Source of the DNA: Aeromonas bestiarum
GTDB taxonomy: Bacteria > Pseudomonadota > Gammaproteobacteria > Enterobacterales > Aeromonadaceae
NCBI RefSeq assembly: GCF_000819745.1
Contig: NZ_CDDA01000032.1
Span: forward strand, 225,068 to 266,391
Reading direction: 5' to 3'
DNA length: 41,324 nt
Within the stretch, counting starts at the first letter, position 1. Every line of letters starts with the position of its first letter. Positions 18,572-26,663 of this stretch are shown here, piece after piece. The position numbers and the translations under genes are program-made. The notes beneath the pieces are model-generated. The model saw only the letters and a list, made by a program, of their open reading frames with translations, made no database searches and was not told where the DNA came from.

Positions 18572-20110
18572 ATGGTTTCCCGTAAGCCGTTCTATTTGCT
18601 GGTCGCCCTGCTGTACATTGTCGGCCTGGGGATGACGTTTTATCACCACATAGCGTTGGACGTGCCGCTGACGCCGGGTGAAAAACGCCAGATCTGGTCC
18701 ATCGAGGCCAAGCTGGAATTTGAAGCCACCGGCGAGCCGGTGATCGCCTCCCTGGCCATTCCGGGCACTCAGCCCGGTTTCACCCTGATGAACGAGAACG
18801 CCGCGAGCCCGGGCTATGGCCTGTCGTTTGTCGAGAAGGATGGCGATGCCCGTGCCGAGTGGTCCATTCGCACCGCCTCCGGCCGTCAGGAACTCTACTA
18901 TCGCGTCGACATGATGGCTGACGAGCACGCCAAACCGGCTGCGCTGGCCCAGCCCCCCGTCATCGAGAAGCAGATAGAGAGCGAGCCTTACGCCACCGCG
19001 ATGAAGCAGATCTCCGAGCGGGCGCAGGAGCGCTCCGCCGACGGCTACACCCTGACCCGCGAGATCATCAAGGAGATCGAGAAGCAGGAGCAGAACGCCG
19101 AGCTGCTGAAGTCTCACAAGAGCCGCGCCAACCTGATCGCCGAACTGCTGAGCAACGCTGACGTCCCGGCCCGGGTGGTGCATGCCCTGAGCCTGGAAGA
19201 CGGCCGCCGTCGCCAGGAGCTGGTGGATTACCTGCAGGTGTTCAACAGCCCGACCGACTACAAGCTGTTCAACCCGCAAACCGGTGAACAGGGTCGCCCT
19301 GCCAACCTGCTGCTGTGGGAATACAACTCGGGCGCCCTGCTGGACGTGACCGGTGGACACAACTCCAAGGTGACCTTCTCGATGATCGAGCAGGAGCAAC
19401 CGGTGAACGTGGCGCTGGCGCAGAAGTTCGAAAAATCAGAGATGATGAACTTCTCCATCCACAGTCTGCCGCTGGAAGAACAGGCGCTGTTCAAGGGCTT
19501 GCTGCTGATCCCCATCGGCGTGCTGATGGTGGTGTTCCTGCGGGTCATAGTCGGTATCAAGACCTCGGGCACCTTCATGCCTGTGCTGATCGCGGTCGCC
19601 TTCATCCAGACCTCCCTCATCACGGGTCTGATCGGCTTCCTGCTGATCGTCGGCACGGGTCTCATCATCCGTTCCTACCTGTCGCGGCTCAACTTGCTGC
19701 TGGTGGCCCGAATATCGGCGATCATCATCATGGTGATCTCGATGATCGGCATCTTCTCCGCGTTCGCCTTCAAGCTGGGGCTGACCGACGGCATGAAGAT
19801 CACCTTCTTCCCGATGATCATCCTCTCCTGGACCATAGAGCGGATGTCCATTCTGTGGGAGGAAGAGGGTCCGAAAGAGGTCGTCCGTCAGGGCGGTGGT
19901 TCCCTGCTGGTGGCGGTCATCGCCTACCTGGCCATGGACAACGAGCTGATCCGTCACCTGACCTTCAACTTCCTCGGCCTGCAGCTGGTGCTGATGGCGA
20001 CCGTGCTGCTGCTGGGTAACTACACCGGCTACAAGCTGAGCGAGCTCAAGCGTTTCAAACCGCTGGTGAACGAGATCAAGTCTGGCGCCACCCCGGGTAA
20101 GGACAAGTAA
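18572..20110 (+). CDS. Inactive transglutaminase fused to a multi-helix membrane domain
   Basis: The 512-residue protein has an N-terminal membrane anchor (residues 7-27) and a soluble, presumably periplasmic part to about residue 300. The C-terminal block (about 307-490) is strongly hydrophobic with six or seven helices, including GLLLIPIGVLMVVFLRVIVGI and LLVARISAIIIMVISMIGIF. The soluble part resembles a transglutaminase-like domain lacking the catalytic Cys: SRANLIAELLSNADVPARVV near residue 184 has Asn where Cys is expected. This is the known 'inactive transglutaminase plus 7TM' architecture. It sits three bases from each neighbour, between a retropepsin lipoprotein and an ATP-grasp ligase. 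A scaffold or sensor role in the inner membrane is inference. Confidence 0.85.
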   Translation: MVSRKPFYLLVALLYIVGLGMTFYHHIALDVPLTPGEKRQIWSIEAKLEFEATGEPVIASLAIPGTQPGFTLMNENAASPGYGLSFVEKDGDARAEWSIRTASGRQELYYRVDMMADEHAKPAALAQPPVIEKQIESEPYATAMKQISERAQERSADGYTLTREIIKEIEKQEQNAELLKSHKSRANLIAELLSNADVPARVVHALSLEDGRRRQELVDYLQVFNSPTDYKLFNPQTGEQGRPANLLLWEYNSGALLDVTGGHNSKVTFSMIEQEQPVNVALAQKFEKSEMMNFSIHSLPLEEQALFKGLLLIPIGVLMVVFLRVIVGIKTSGTFMPVLIAVAFIQTSLITGLIGFLLIVGTGLIIRSYLSRLNLLLVARISAIIIMVISMIGIFSAFAFKLGLTDGMKITFFPMIILSWTIERMSILWEEEGPKEVVRQGGGSLLVAVIAYLAMDNELIRHLTFNFLGLQLVLMATVLLLGNYTGYKLSELKRFKPLVNEIKSGATPGKDK

Positions 20111-20113
20111 CAG

Positions 20114-21079
20114 ATGTGGTTCTGGGAAAAATACACCAGTCCGTGGAGCCTGTCCCAGGCAGGCATCCTCGGCATGAACAAACGCAACCACTCCTACATC
20201 AGCCGCTACAACCCGCGCAGCCTCTACCCGCTGGTGGATGACAAGCTGCAGACCAAGCGCATCGCGCTGGATGCGGGGGTGACTGTGCCCGAGTTGATCG
20301 GCACCATCCGCGAACAGCATGACGTGACCCGCATCACCCAGCTGGTCAAGGATTGGCCGGGTTTCTGCATCAAGCCGGCGCGCGGTTCGGGCGGCAAGGG
20401 GATCCTGGTGATCCTGCGCCAGGAAGAGGGTCTCTTCTACAAGCCCAACGGCAGCGCCAGCAACGGTCAGGATCTGGAGCGCCATGTCTCCAACATACTG
20501 GCCGGGCTCTACTCGCTGGGCGGCAAGCCCGACGTGGCGCTGGTGGAAGGCCTCATCAACTTCGATGACGTCTTCGATGGCTACTCGTTCGAAGGGGTGC
20601 CCGATGCCCGGGTGATCATCTTCAAGGGCTTCCCTGTGATGGCCATGATGCGGCTCTCCACCGCCGCCTCCGACGGCAAGGCGAACCTGCACCAGGGCGC
20701 CGTGGGTGTGGGTCTGTGCCTGCGCACCGGTCGGGCACTGCGGGCGGTGCAGTTTGGCAATCCGCTGCGTCATCACCCGGATACCGGCCTCGATCTGTAC
20801 GAACTCAAGGTGCCCCACTGGGATACCCTGCTGACCCTGGCGGCCTCCTGTTACGAGATGTCGGGCCTGGGCTACATAGGCACCGACATGGTGCTGGACA
20901 AGTTCCGCGGCCCCATGCTGCTGGAGCTCAACGCCCGGCCGGGTCTTGCCATCCAGATCGCCAACGGCCGCGGCCTGGTGCCCAATCTCAAGACCATAGA
21001 GAAGCTGGGCCAGGTCAAGATGAACGTGGAGCAGCGAGTCAACTTCGCCAAGGATCACTTCGGTATCTTCGACGAGTAG
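20114..21079 (+). CDS. ATP-grasp ligase (alpha-L-glutamate ligase-related)
   Basis: The 321-residue cytoplasmic protein is an ATP-grasp enzyme of the RimK-related 'sugar-phosphate/alpha-L-glutamate ligase-like' type. ATP-binding features are FCIKPARGSGGKGILVI near residue 90, and metal ligands are in MLLELNARPGLAIQIANGRG near residue 273. The N-terminus (WEKYTSPWSLSQAGILGMNKRN) is conserved in this subfamily as I remember it. ATP-grasp ligases form amide bonds through an acyl phosphate, so the product may be a peptide or amino-acylated molecule; the substrate cannot be read from the sequence. It ends the three-gene unit, and a strong terminator follows at 21102. Confidence 0.87.
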   Translation: MWFWEKYTSPWSLSQAGILGMNKRNHSYISRYNPRSLYPLVDDKLQTKRIALDAGVTVPELIGTIREQHDVTRITQLVKDWPGFCIKPARGSGGKGILVILRQEEGLFYKPNGSASNGQDLERHVSNILAGLYSLGGKPDVALVEGLINFDDVFDGYSFEGVPDARVIIFKGFPVMAMMRLSTAASDGKANLHQGAVGVGLCLRTGRALRAVQFGNPLRHHPDTGLDLYELKVPHWDTLLTLAASCYEMSGLGYIGTDMVLDKFRGPMLLELNARPGLAIQIANGRGLVPNLKTIEKLGQVKMNVEQRVNFAKDHFGIFDE

Positions 21080-21100
21080 CCTGACGGCCTGACTAGCAAA

Positions 21101-21125
21101 AGCGCGCCTCTGGGCGCGCTTTTTT
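21101..21125 (+). terminator. Terminator of the retropepsin/ATP-grasp operon
   Basis: GCGCGCC (21102-21108) pairs with GGCGCGC (21113-21119) around TCTG and is followed by six T. It lies 22 bases after the ATP-grasp stop codon. Confidence 0.92.
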
Positions 21126-21170
21126 ATGGCCGGCATTTGGCTGGGAGCGAGACCGGCGCAAAAAAGATAT

Positions 21171-21200
21171 AAAAAAACCGATGCCTTGGCATCGGTTTTT
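21171..21200. terminator. Bidirectional terminator beside the peroxiredoxin gene
   Basis: CCGATGCC (21178-21185) pairs with GGCATCGG (21188-21195), with seven A before and five T after. On the minus strand it ends the peroxiredoxin transcript; on the plus strand it backs up the preceding terminator. Confidence 0.9.
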
Positions 21201-21223
21201 CAGTATCCGGTACGCAGACCTTA

Positions 21224-21826
21224 TTACAAGGAAGCGGCGTTCTCGGACAGATACTTGGCAACGCCATCCGGAGAGGCGGTCATGCCTTTTTTGCCTTTCT
21301 CCCACTGAGCCGGGCACACTTCGCCGTGCTCTTCGTGGAATTGCAGGGCGTCGACCATGCGCAGCATCTCGTCGATGTTGCGACCCAGCGGCAGATCGTT
21401 CACGACCTGGTGACGAACCACGCCGTGGCTGTCGATCAGGAAGGAGCCACGGAACGCCACACCGGCTTCCGGGTGCTCGACGTCATAGGCTTTGCAGATC
21501 TCGTGCTTGATGTCGGCAACCAGCGGGTACTTGACCGGACCGATGCCGCCGTCTTCGATCTTGGTGTTGCGCCAGGCGTTGTGGGAGAACTCGGAGTCGA
21601 TGGAGACACCGATCACTTCCACGCCACGCTTGTTGAACTCTTCCAGGCGGTGATCGAAGGCAATCAGCTCGGACGGGCAGACGAAGGTGAAATCGAGCGG
21701 ATAGAAGAACAGGACCGCTGCCTTGCCTTTGATGTGGGATGCCAGGTTGAAGGTGTCAACGATCTGGCCATTGCCCAGAACGGCAGCAGCGGTGAAATCG
21801 GGTGCGGGACGGCCTACCAATACCAT
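21224..21826 (-). CDS. Typical 2-Cys peroxiredoxin (AhpC/TSA family)
   Basis: This cytoplasmic thiol peroxidase reduces hydrogen peroxide and organic peroxides. From MVLVGRPAPDF it has 200 residues. The peroxidatic Cys50 is in FVCPSELIAF and the resolving Cys171 in EVCPAQWEKG, the typical 2-Cys arrangement. The C-terminal YL...-containing tail resembles the sensitive type. The start at 21826 has AGAGGAATTG before it, so the longer frame from 21886 is rejected. It is divergent from oxyR with a 146-base gap, which predicts OxyR control. The reductant (thioredoxin or AhpF-like) is not encoded nearby. It could equally be named ahpC or prxC; the sequence alone does not decide. Confidence 0.93.
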   Translation of the reverse strand: MVLVGRPAPDFTAAAVLGNGQIVDTFNLASHIKGKAAVLFFYPLDFTFVCPSELIAFDHRLEEFNKRGVEVIGVSIDSEFSHNAWRNTKIEDGGIGPVKYPLVADIKHEICKAYDVEHPEAGVAFRGSFLIDSHGVVRHQVVNDLPLGRNIDEMLRMVDALQFHEEHGEVCPAQWEKGKKGMTASPDGVAKYLSENAASL

Positions 21827-21853
21827 ATTCAATTCCTCTTTATGTGAAGTGAA

Positions 21854-21870
21854 CAATCCTGTCAGGATTG
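21854..21870. promoter_or_regulatory. Perfect inverted repeat in the peroxiredoxin leader
   Basis: CAATCCT-GTC-AGGATTG is a seven-base-pair inverted repeat 28 bases upstream of the peroxiredoxin start codon. It could be a leader hairpin or an operator. The AT-rich stretch at 21926-21953, with ATAG/ATTAG elements, is the more likely OxyR-bound part of the gap. Confidence 0.45.
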
Positions 21871-21972
21871 GGCTACCTAGAGCCAAGTCCGTCTAATTCA
21901 AGCGACAAACTATAGACCCGGTGGTAGATTAGTTAAATCAAATTAAATAGATAGCATTAATCGGGTTTTCCT

Positions 21973-22881
21973 ATGCAACGTTGGCCCAGCCTGAAACAGC
22001 TGCAATATCTGGTCGCTCTCGACGAGCACAAGAACTTCAACCGCGCCGCCAAGGCCTGTCATGTCAGCCAGTCCACCCTGAGTACCGGGATCCAGACGCT
22101 GGAAGACATGATGAACCTGCAACTGGTGGAGCGGGACCACAAGAGCTTCATTATGACCCCGGTCGGCATGGAAATCGTCGAGCGGGCTCGCAATTTGCTC
22201 TCGGATGCACGGGATCTGATGGAACTCGGCCAGCATCAGGGCGGCGTCATGCATGGTACGGTACGGCTCGGCTGCATCCCCACCATAGCCCCCTTCCTGC
22301 TCAGTAAGCTGCTGCAGGTATGTGGCAAGGCCTATCCTGAGCTGGAATTGTTGCTGCGTGAAGACACCACCACCAACCTGCTCAAGCAGCTGGAGCAGGG
22401 TCAGCTCGACTTGCTGATCCTGGCGCTGCCGGTGGAGATCGGCGGCTTCCACTGCAAGATGGTCGGCCAGGACCCCTTCCACATGGTGATGCCCGCCAGC
22501 ATGGCGGCCGGTCTGCACACCCCGTTCGACTACAAGGAGCTGCCCAATCAGAGCATCTTCCTGCTGGAGCGGGAGCACTGCCTCACCGAGCATGCGGTCA
22601 GCGCCTGCCGGTTGCGGGACAAGAGCAAGATCAACCCGTTCGCCGCCACCAGCCTGCACACTCTGGTGCAGATGGTCGGCGCCGGGCTTGGCACCACCTT
22701 CCTGCCGCAGATGGCCATAGATGCCGGTATCCTCGACAACACGGATCTGGTGGCCATTCCCCTGCCGGGAGAGAAGCCGTACCGCGAGATAGGCCTGGTG
22801 TGGCGTCCCAGCACGACCCGGGTACAGACCTTCTACAAGCTGGCCGAGCTGCTCACCCCGCTGATCGAACCCAAGGCCTGA
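21973..22881 (+). CDS. oxyR: OxyR, LysR-type hydrogen peroxide sensor
   Basis: This transcription factor senses peroxide by a disulfide switch. It has 302 residues. The LysR helix-turn-helix occupies residues 10-65 (NRAAKACHVSQSTLSTGIQTLE) and the effector domain follows. The two redox cysteines are in REHCLTEHAVSACRL, nine residues apart exactly as Cys199 and Cys208 of E. coli OxyR, and a following SLHTLVQMVGAGLGTTFLP block matches too. The ribosome binding site is weak. It is divergent from the peroxiredoxin gene and ends at a strong shared terminator. The conserved Cys pair distinguishes it from general LysR regulators. Confidence 0.94.
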   Translation: MQRWPSLKQLQYLVALDEHKNFNRAAKACHVSQSTLSTGIQTLEDMMNLQLVERDHKSFIMTPVGMEIVERARNLLSDARDLMELGQHQGGVMHGTVRLGCIPTIAPFLLSKLLQVCGKAYPELELLLREDTTTNLLKQLEQGQLDLLILALPVEIGGFHCKMVGQDPFHMVMPASMAAGLHTPFDYKELPNQSIFLLEREHCLTEHAVSACRLRDKSKINPFAATSLHTLVQMVGAGLGTTFLPQMAIDAGILDNTDLVAIPLPGEKPYREIGLVWRPSTTRVQTFYKLAELLTPLIEPKA

Positions 22882-22900
22882 ACTTAGACAGACCTCCACG

Positions 22901-22927
22901 AAAACGCCGGCAACTTGCCGGCGTTTT
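22901..22927. terminator. Bidirectional terminator between oxyR and the hemolysin gene
   Basis: CGCCGGCAA and TTGCCGGCG (22905-22923) form a near-perfect stem with A4 before and T4 after. It serves oxyR on the plus strand and the hemolysin gene on the minus strand. Confidence 0.88.
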
Positions 22928-22967
22928 CATTGGTCAAGACTCTGACACTAGATCAGCTGCCGAACCG

Positions 22968-24833
22968 TCAGTTGCCGGTCGGTGGCCCGAAGATCTGGGT
23001 GTAGGAGGTCAGGGTACGCAGGCTGACGTCACCAGGCTGGCCATTCTCGTCATAGAGCGCCAGCGCGCCCGTCTGCTTGTCGTGACCCAGCAGCTGATGG
23101 GCGCTCAGGTTGCTGAGTGCATCGCTCTCCGCTTTCCACTCCCAGCGTTGTCCCAGGCTCAGGCTGCAGCTCTGCAACTGGCCCAGGTTGTTGCCATCCA
23201 GGCAATGACGGGTATCCAGCGCACTGACATAGCGGCCGTACTGGTCATAGATGAAGGACTGGGCGGCCGAGGTCTCGTCACAGGTCACGGCGCTCACGCC
23301 TTGCTGAGCATCGGCGCTCAGGCAACGGTTGTCAAAGCCGCCCAGCTGCAGGTTGACCGGGCGACCACCGGTAAACACCGGGTGGTTCCAGTCCACCTTG
23401 AAGCTGGTGGAGGCGGTCACCCGTCTGCGCTTGTCGACATCCTCGAAGCCCTGGAAGGAGACATGGGCGCCCACCACGTAATAGTGCTTGTAGATGCCGG
23501 TGTAGATGGGACGGATGTTGACCGAGGAGTCAATCTTGAACTCTGTGCTGCCCTGCTCGTTGGGCGCCGCCTTGTAGATGACGTCCAGATTCGGCACGAA
23601 GCCCTTGTAGCTCAGCGGCTGGATGCGATTGTGATCCACATCGTACCCCATGCCCCAGACGGTGGCCGTCTTGGACGAGAGCAGAGACTCCGCCGTCGCG
23701 TATTGATCCCGCACCCAGCTGAAACTCACCTTCTGGGCGCTGGGAGCCGAGCGCTCGACCCGATAGTCCTGGGTGTTGTAGGCGAGCTGGCGCTGCTGGC
23801 TGAACTTGGCCGAGGCCTCCAGCTTGGCCTTGGGCCCATCCTTGTTCACCTCGACCCCGCCGGTCACCCCCACCTCGAAACCCGAGATCTCGCGATGCTC
23901 ATACTTGCTGTTGAGGTTGGTGGGCAGGCTCTTGAGCACGGCCGCCTGGGCGTTGGAAGCTTCGATGGTGAAGCGGTAGTCCTGGGCGATGGCGTCGGTG
24001 GCATAGTCCCGCGCCCAGCCGTCGAGCAGGGTGTAGCCGGCAAAGTTCTCGCTCCAGGTGAGATCTTCGTTGAGCTGGATGCCAGCACCGGCCGACTCCT
24101 CATCCAGCGAGATCCGCACTATCTTGGCATCCGGCGTGGCGGAGCCCGTGTTGCCAAATTGCAGGGAGCGCTCCAGGTTCACCCGATAGACCAGCGAGAT
24201 GTTCGGCGAGTCACAGAACAGCCGATCCCCCCGATCCCAGGTGCGCGAGCGCGGGAAGGTGCACTCGGCATCGCTGATCTTGCGATTGACGTTGAGGTAG
24301 AAGGCCACGTGCGGCAAGCCGGCTTCGGCGGTGGCCGGCTGGGTCAGGGAGCGTTTGTGGCGTTTGCCCTGCCCCGCAAGACTCTCGACCCGCTCCATCA
24401 CCCGATAGAAGGCCGGATCATCGACGCCCCCCAGCGGGGTAAACAGCAGCGCGCCCTTGTAAGCTGAGACCAGCACCCAGTCGGCATCGAACGAAATGCC
24501 GGCCAGCTGCTCCATGGCCTTTCTGGCCTGTTGCCGCTCGCCCTTGTCAGTAATGGCGCTGAAGTCGATGAAGACGCGCTCCCCCTGCCCCAGCACGCGC
24601 TCGCGCAGTTGATCAGGGGTCAGCCCCCTGGCGGCCTGCTGCTCATCCAGCCAGACGCCGGCGTTGAGGTAGACAAGTCCCTGCTCCGATTGCAGGCTGG
24701 CCAGCATGGCGGTGCCCTGATCGGTACGCTCGCCTATGTCTTCGGCATGCACGCTGCCTGCCAGCAAGGCCAGCGCGAGCAGACTGAGAGTGGGAGCCTG
24801 AGTGATGAATTTGCGTGGTTTTTTGTTTTTCAT
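22968..24833 (-). CDS. ahh1: Secreted pore-forming hemolysin, AHH1 / V. cholerae HlyA family
   Basis: This secreted beta-barrel pore-forming cytolysin has 621 residues. A signal peptide (about 1-30, ending SVHA) is followed by a pro-region to about residue 160, where a basic stretch, GKRHKRSL, could be a processing site. A leukocidin/hemolysin cytolytic domain follows (SFSWVRDQYATAESLLS, NVNRKISDAECTFP). A ricin-type beta-trefoil lectin domain occupies about residues 495-595 (DNRCLSADAQ, TRHCLDGNN). It lacks the extra C-terminal beta-prism lectin of the 741-residue V. cholerae cytolysin, as in Aeromonas AHH1. It is not aerolysin. AAGGAG lies before ATG. A hairpin at 24866-24883 lies in the leader, and an unusually long gene-free region lies upstream. 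Confidence 0.93.
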   Translation of the reverse strand: MKNKKPRKFITQAPTLSLLALALLAGSVHAEDIGERTDQGTAMLASLQSEQGLVYLNAGVWLDEQQAARGLTPDQLRERVLGQGERVFIDFSAITDKGERQQARKAMEQLAGISFDADWVLVSAYKGALLFTPLGGVDDPAFYRVMERVESLAGQGKRHKRSLTQPATAEAGLPHVAFYLNVNRKISDAECTFPRSRTWDRGDRLFCDSPNISLVYRVNLERSLQFGNTGSATPDAKIVRISLDEESAGAGIQLNEDLTWSENFAGYTLLDGWARDYATDAIAQDYRFTIEASNAQAAVLKSLPTNLNSKYEHREISGFEVGVTGGVEVNKDGPKAKLEASAKFSQQRQLAYNTQDYRVERSAPSAQKVSFSWVRDQYATAESLLSSKTATVWGMGYDVDHNRIQPLSYKGFVPNLDVIYKAAPNEQGSTEFKIDSSVNIRPIYTGIYKHYYVVGAHVSFQGFEDVDKRRRVTASTSFKVDWNHPVFTGGRPVNLQLGGFDNRCLSADAQQGVSAVTCDETSAAQSFIYDQYGRYVSALDTRHCLDGNNLGQLQSCSLSLGQRWEWKAESDALSNLSAHQLLGHDKQTGALALYDENGQPGDVSLRTLTSYTQIFGPPTGN

Positions 24834-24865
24834 TGTTAGCTCCTTGTCGAATCACACCAGACTAT

Positions 24866-24883
24866 TTCCACCATGAGGTGGAA
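24866..24883 (-). other. Leader hairpin of the hemolysin gene
   Basis: TTCCACC pairs with GGTGGAA over seven base pairs around a four-base loop, 32 bases before the hemolysin start codon and clear of the AAGGAG ribosome binding site. Confidence 0.5.
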
Positions 24884-25428
24884 CAGCATAACCCTATTAT
24901 TGATGGTTATATTTCGGTGTTATTCTGCTTGCTTGCCGCGCAATGCCAGCCATTTTTCTCGCTGTGAATTAACAGCGTATTCATGGCGGGTATTTCATAT
25001 GACAAAACAAGGACTGCGGTGCAGTCTAAGGTGGAAGATTCGGCGCTCGCCGATGCTATTACACTGTTGCCGAGTACACAGTTGTCGCGCTCTGATAGCG
25101 CTGCCCATTTTAGATGCGGGTGACACCTGTCTTTAGCCTCGCGTCCCTGTTCATCGGCCTGAACGATGAAGCGGGAGCCTGATGCCTTGGGCATTCTGCC
25201 GCGAGGAAACACTCACTGCTATGGGCTCTATATCATGGGGCGGCCCTCCTCTGTCTGGTGATATTGTCAGCCAACGCCAGTCATTGACCGAATATTATTA
25301 TGTGAACCAGTTGCGGGAATATACCCATATATATCTAATTTGCTGCCACCATATTGGTGACGGGGGTTGCCTGTCTAGCGGCCTGCTGTAATAGGGTTTC
25401 ATCATAACGAATTAGCCTGAAATAATAA

Positions 25429-25444
25429 CGTGACACAGATCACA
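25429..25444. promoter_or_regulatory. Strong CRP-like site
   Basis: On the minus strand TGTGA-TCTGTG-TCACG matches nine of ten core positions of the CRP consensus. It lies about 240 bases before the NlpC lipoprotein gene and 600 bases before the hemolysin start, in an AT-rich stretch; the regulated gene is unclear. Confidence 0.6.
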
Positions 25445-25475
25445 CGACGGCGTCAATAACGTTAATGATAAAATC

Positions 25476-25553
25476 ATTCAAACTTGAATAGAATAATTAC
25501 GTTAATATTGAAATGCTCATTCAAGATAACCGCCAAATATTATTCAAATGAAT
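25476..25553. repeat. Cluster of TTCAA/TTGAA inverted repeats
   Basis: ATTCAA-AC-TTGAAT (25476-25489) is a perfect inverted repeat. ATTCAAATGAAT (25542-25553) repeats the half-site, and TTGAA ... TTCAA lies between them near 25508-25524. Such clustering suggests binding of a regulator or nucleoid protein, but the DNA is AT-rich and some of this is expected by chance. Confidence 0.45.
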
Positions 25554-25685
25554 ACAACCGATAATATGACGTCACTCGGCCCATGCCCTTTCCGGGCGCT
25601 CAGACGCGGTTTATTGCCAACAAGGCTATGTTCGAGCCCCAAACCCCGTTTATGATGAGCGGGTCGTCGAGTCGAAGGAGCCCCC

Positions 25686-26132
25686 ATGCATTGCAAGTTA
25701 CTGCTGCCCCTGCTGGCCCTGTTGCTGGCCGCCTGTTCCAGCACGCCCGAACCGCCGCCGCCCCGCCAGAGCAGTGCCTTCGACGGCTTCTACCAGCAAT
25801 GGCGCGGCGTGCCCTATCGCATGGGCGGTGCCAGCCGGGCCGGGCTCGACTGCTCCGCCTTCACCCAGCTTGCCTACCAGCAGGTGCTCGGCTTCAACCT
25901 GCCCAGAACCACTGAATCCCAGGCCAGCCTGGGCACGCCGGTCGATCGCTACCGCTTGCAGCACGGCGATCTGGTCTTCTTCAAGACCGGCTGGCAGCAA
26001 TACCATGTCGGTGTCTACACGGGGGCCGGGGAGTTCATCCACGCCTCCACCAGCAAGGGGGTGATCCGCTCGCGCCTCGACAATGTCTACTGGAACAGCC
26101 GCTACTGGCAGGCCCGTCGTCTGACGCAGTGA
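25686..26132 (+). CDS. NlpC/P60 family lipoprotein peptidase
   Basis: This small envelope lipoprotein of 148 residues has a signal ending in the lipobox LAAC (Cys 17). The NlpC/P60 domain spans residues 35-148. Catalytic residues are visible: Cys in GLDCSAFTQL near residue 56, His in QYHVGVY near residue 104, and the third residue in FIHAST. The family hydrolyses gamma-D-glutamyl-diaminopimelate or related bonds in peptidoglycan. Length and organisation resemble E. coli NlpC (about 154 residues). AAGGAG lies just before the ATG. It is a single gene ended by a strong terminator. Confidence 0.93.
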   Translation: MHCKLLLPLLALLLAACSSTPEPPPPRQSSAFDGFYQQWRGVPYRMGGASRAGLDCSAFTQLAYQQVLGFNLPRTTESQASLGTPVDRYRLQHGDLVFFKTGWQQYHVGVYTGAGEFIHASTSKGVIRSRLDNVYWNSRYWQARRLTQ

Positions 26133-26150
26133 GCCCCGCTCACCATGAAA

Positions 26151-26183
26151 AATGAGAAAGGCCCGTGACGGGCCTTTCTCATT
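26151..26183. terminator. Terminator shared by the NlpC gene and the small minus-strand gene
   Basis: A 14-base-pair perfect stem, AATGAGAAAGGCCC (26151-26164) with GGGCCTTTCTCATT (26170-26183), surrounds GTGAC. No long T-run follows on either strand, but position and stability fit a convergent terminator. Confidence 0.8.
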
Positions 26184-26197
26184 GTCTGTTTGCCGAC

Positions 26198-26491
26198 TCA
26201 GTGCTTGCGATGCCAGCGCGGCGAGGTGGCTTTCTCGCCCCAGGGGGTGACGCAAGGCAACAAGGCCCCCTCGATCACCGTATCGCTGCTGGCCAGCGCC
26301 TCGGCAATCTTCTGATGCAGCACCCGCAGCAAGCGTCCCTCCTGTTCGGCCAGGGAGTGACCCGCGGCAAAGAACTCGCGCTGGTGTTGCAACGCCAGCT
26401 TCTGGGCAAATTCATAGGTGTTGAAGCAATCCGGCATCCGCTCGACCACATCATCAAGCCGGGCCAACAAGCTGTTCAGTTCCCTGGTCAT
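26198..26491 (-). CDS. Small hypothetical protein, mostly helical
   Basis: I do not recognise this 97-residue protein. It starts MTRELNSLLARLDDVV, is predicted helical for its first 75 residues (charged, with heptad-like leucines, ...EGRLLRVLHQKIAEALAS), and ends in a basic tail, SPRWHRKH. The start at 26491 is preferred because AAGGAG lies eight bases before it; the in-frame ATG at 26521 has none. No signal peptide or membrane segment is seen. The gene is convergent with the NlpC gene, and codon composition is like its neighbours. A primosomal-type or regulatory role cannot be judged. Confidence 0.65.
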   Translation of the reverse strand: MTRELNSLLARLDDVVERMPDCFNTYEFAQKLALQHQREFFAAGHSLAEQEGRLLRVLHQKIAEALASSDTVIEGALLPCVTPWGEKATSPRWHRKH

Positions 26492-26632
26492 GTCGCTCAC
26501 TCCTTGTAGGTTGATGGCCAAAAACTACCCCTAATTGGATAAGCCACCAACCACCAAATCTCGAAACTGTGGTGGGTCGCACAGTTCACAGGTGAGTCAT
26601 CCGCGACCCTATGCTAAGCCAGATGGCAAAAC

Positions 26633-26661
26633 TTTACAGCCGATTAACAAGCCGCTAGATT
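26633..26661 (+). promoter_or_regulatory. Probable promoter of the aldehyde dehydrogenase operon
   Basis: TTTACA (26633-26638) is followed after exactly 17 bases by TAGATT (26656-26661), a good sigma-70 pair. Initiation is expected near 26668, inside the palindrome at 26664-26683. Confidence 0.65.
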
Positions 26662-26663
26662 TA

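Larger units (their letters stand above)
24834..25685. other. 852-base region without a convincing gene, partly AT-rich
   Basis: The stretch upstream of the hemolysin gene contains only small overlapping frames (87 residues at 24873-25136 plus, 101 residues at 24907-25212 minus), with no recognised domain and no good ribosome binding site. A leader hairpin lies at 24866-24883. From about 25380 to 25570 the DNA becomes very AT-rich and contains a CRP-like site and several TTCAA/TTGAA inverted repeats. It may combine a long regulatory region with decayed sequence. Confidence 0.6.

Noticed and set aside
22968..24833. Aerolysin (Act/AerA) call for the hemolysin
   Set aside because: The aerolysin N-terminal lobe is absent. 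The sequence has a leukocidin-type cytolysin domain and a beta-trefoil lectin, as in VCC/AHH1.
24873..25212. Overlapping small open frames on both strands upstream of the hemolysin gene
   Set aside because: There is no good ribosome binding site, no recognised domain and odd composition. Kept only as an unresolved region.
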